From an uncultured Butyricicoccus sp. (lineage in GTDB: Bacteria; Bacillota; Clostridia; Oscillospirales; Butyricicoccaceae): DNA of 21,510 nt. Where the stretch lies: assembly GCA_910584935.1 (NCBI GenBank), contig CAJUDU010000042.1, positions 1 to 21,510 of the forward strand, read 5' to 3'. Within the stretch, counting starts at the first letter, position 1; every line of letters begins with the position of its first letter. The notes under the pieces are model-generated. The model ran no database searches, had not been told where the DNA came from, and saw only the letters and a program-made list of their open reading frames with translations. This document shows positions 20,529 through 21,510 of this stretch, piece after piece. The translations under genes and the position numbers were made by a program.

Positions 20529-21305
20529 ATGAAACATTGGTACTGCTGGCTGCTGGCTGTTCTCTTGTGCCTTGCTATGGTTTGCTGTAAACCGCTGCTG
20601 GGACGGCAAATGGCTGTATCTGCAATAGATGCCGCAATCATAACAGCTGATGCGTTGGAACAAGGGAAAACCAAAATCCGTTTGTATGCGCCGGATATCG
20701 ACCAGGATGCGCTGTTCCGTGCGGTGGAATCCATTTGGCCTTATGCCTGCACCATGCAGCTGACGATTTATCATAATGGCATGGTGGATATTGCCCTTGG
20801 CGTGGAAGACAGCGCACGTCAACAGCAGGCATTGACTTTGGCAAAGGGGATGGCTGCACAGGCAGTAGACGGCTTAACAGAGGACACGGATAAGCTGCTG
20901 GCACTGCATGACCTGCTGGTGAGAAGTTGTGTATATGACCTGCCTACGGCAGAGGCTGTAAGCGCTGTGGATGGAGCATCGGTGCCATTTACAGCATATG
21001 GCGCACTGGTCAACGGCAAGGCAGTTTGTGCAGGATATTCACGGGCATTTGTGCTGCTTTGCCAGGCAGCTGGACTGGATGCCATTTATATTGCCGATAC
21101 AGGCATGAACCATGGATGGAATGCGGTGCGACTGGAAGGGGTGACATACTTTATTGACTGCACATTTGATGACCCGGTGCCCGACCAGGGGGAGTATGTT
21201 TCACATGAATATTTTTTGCGTCCAACAGCGGCGTTTGAAACGACACATACATGGGATAAAGAATTCTATGAGCAGGTTATGGATGCAAAATGGGGGAAAA
21301 CATAA
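20529..21305 (+). CDS. Exported transglutaminase-like domain protein
   Basis: A 258-residue protein. The N-terminal hydrophobic segment (about 4-23, WYCWLLAVLLCLAMVCC) is a membrane anchor or signal peptide; the VCC end is not a good lipobox. A transglutaminase-like (papain-fold) domain occupies about 125-215, with the full triad Cys167 (GKAVCAGYSRAF), His195 (MNHGWNAV) and Asp210 (FIDCTFDDP). Such surface proteins in Clostridia are usually thiol peptidases or crosslinking enzymes acting at the cell wall; the substrate is unknown. GGGAGG lies about 11 bases ahead of the ATG. No promoter is visible between the preceding terminator and the ribosome site, so expression may depend on read-through. 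Confidence 0.85.
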   Translation: MKHWYCWLLAVLLCLAMVCCKPLLGRQMAVSAIDAAIITADALEQGKTKIRLYAPDIDQDALFRAVESIWPYACTMQLTIYHNGMVDIALGVEDSARQQQALTLAKGMAAQAVDGLTEDTDKLLALHDLLVRSCVYDLPTAEAVSAVDGASVPFTAYGALVNGKAVCAGYSRAFVLLCQAAGLDAIYIADTGMNHGWNAVRLEGVTYFIDCTFDDPVPDQGEYVSHEYFLRPTAAFETTHTWDKEFYEQVMDAKWGKT

Positions 21306-21363
21306 GAAAATCAGTATTATATCATCGCCAAAAGAAAAAGACAAAAAAATCTGAAAAAATATG

Positions 21364-21392
21364 TTGACAAATGGGGGGTTATCATATATAAT
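21364..21392 (+). promoter_or_regulatory. Consensus promoter of the tRNA-Met gene
   Basis: TTGACA (21364-21369), exactly 17 bases, then TATAAT (21387-21392). Both hexamers match the sigma-A consensus perfectly, as is usual for stable RNA genes. About 65 bases of leader follow before the tRNA. Confidence 0.9.
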
Positions 21393-21458
21393 AAATCATG
21401 TCGTCAGCCGGAAAGCTGATACGCACAAGGAAAACCATCTCAAAGGTTTTTATGTTAT

Positions 21459-21510
21459 GGCGGTATAGCTTAGTTGGCTAGAGCGTTCGGTTCATACCCG
21501 AAAGGTCATT
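21459..21510 (+). tRNA. tRNA-Met (CAT), 5' part, cut by the window end
   Basis: The 5' acceptor strand GGCGGTA, the D-arm (AGCTTAGTTGGCTAGAGC) and the anticodon arm TTCGG, TTCATAC, CCGAA are complete, with anticodon CAT. The variable loop follows and the gene runs off the window before the T-arm. The G-C first pair implied by GGCGGTA and the D-arm type point to elongator tRNA-Met rather than initiator; a lysidine-modified tRNA-Ile2 cannot be fully excluded. Confidence 0.9.

Noticed and set aside
21393..21458. Riboswitch or T-box in the leader before tRNA-Met
   Set aside because: Only weak short stems (TCAGC/GCTGA and AAAACC/GGTTTT) are visible; a leader before a tRNA gene needs no such element.

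Overview
The window is a junction between an integrated conjugative element (roughly positions 1 to 10030) and ordinary chromosome (roughly 10069 to 21510) of a Gram-positive bacterium. It is most likely a gut-type member of class Clostridia (Bacillota). Support for this comes from strong AGGAGG-type ribosome sites, TTG/GTG starts, the ywiB-argS neighbourhood typical of Bacillota, and a Tn1549/CTn-type transfer module common in gut Clostridia. No genus can be assigned from the sequence alone.

Conjugative element. From about 6.34 kb leftward on the minus strand runs a tightly packed transfer operon: a DUF6017-type helix-turn-helix protein, PcfB (DUF3801), a VirD4-type coupling ATPase, Maff2, a VirB6/TrbL-like channel protein (CD1112 family), PrgI (VirB3-like) and VirB4. 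The VirB4 reading frame stops abruptly at the left edge. The point of divergence begins GTGCG and is best read as the 5' end of a group II intron inserted in virB4, whose remainder lies outside the window. The operon is preceded by a leader with a possible 24-codon peptide and competing GC-rich pairings.

Cargo. Between the transfer operon and the element's right end, an AT-richer plus-strand two-gene operon (6764-9534) with its own promoter encodes a SIR2-domain protein and a HerA-type ATPase. This is the architecture of the SIR2-HerA (Nezha) anti-phage system. It converges on a small minus-strand excisionase-like gene (9578-9796), with a strong hairpin between them.

Element end. At 10024-10068 lies the 3' half of a tRNA-Arg(CCT): anticodon loop, variable loop, T-arm, 3' acceptor strand and CCA, followed by a terminator. 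Its 5' half is replaced by element sequence. This is the displaced half of the tRNA used as attachment site; an intact copy should be restored at the other end of the element, left of the window. No integrase is visible. Repeats and a long palindrome between xis and the tRNA fragment are candidate recombination or operator sites.

Chromosome. Genes on the plus strand are ddl and murI (peptidoglycan precursor synthesis, overlapping), ywiB (DUF1934), argS, a terminator and hairpin-rich repeat region, a CtpA/CtpB-like S41 protease with a C-terminal peptidoglycan-binding domain, a Uma2-family protein, a protein resembling a degenerate homocysteine methyltransferase/pterin region of MetH, prmA, rsmE, a polytopic membrane protein, a transglutaminase-like exported protein, and the start of a tRNA-Met gene behind a consensus promoter.
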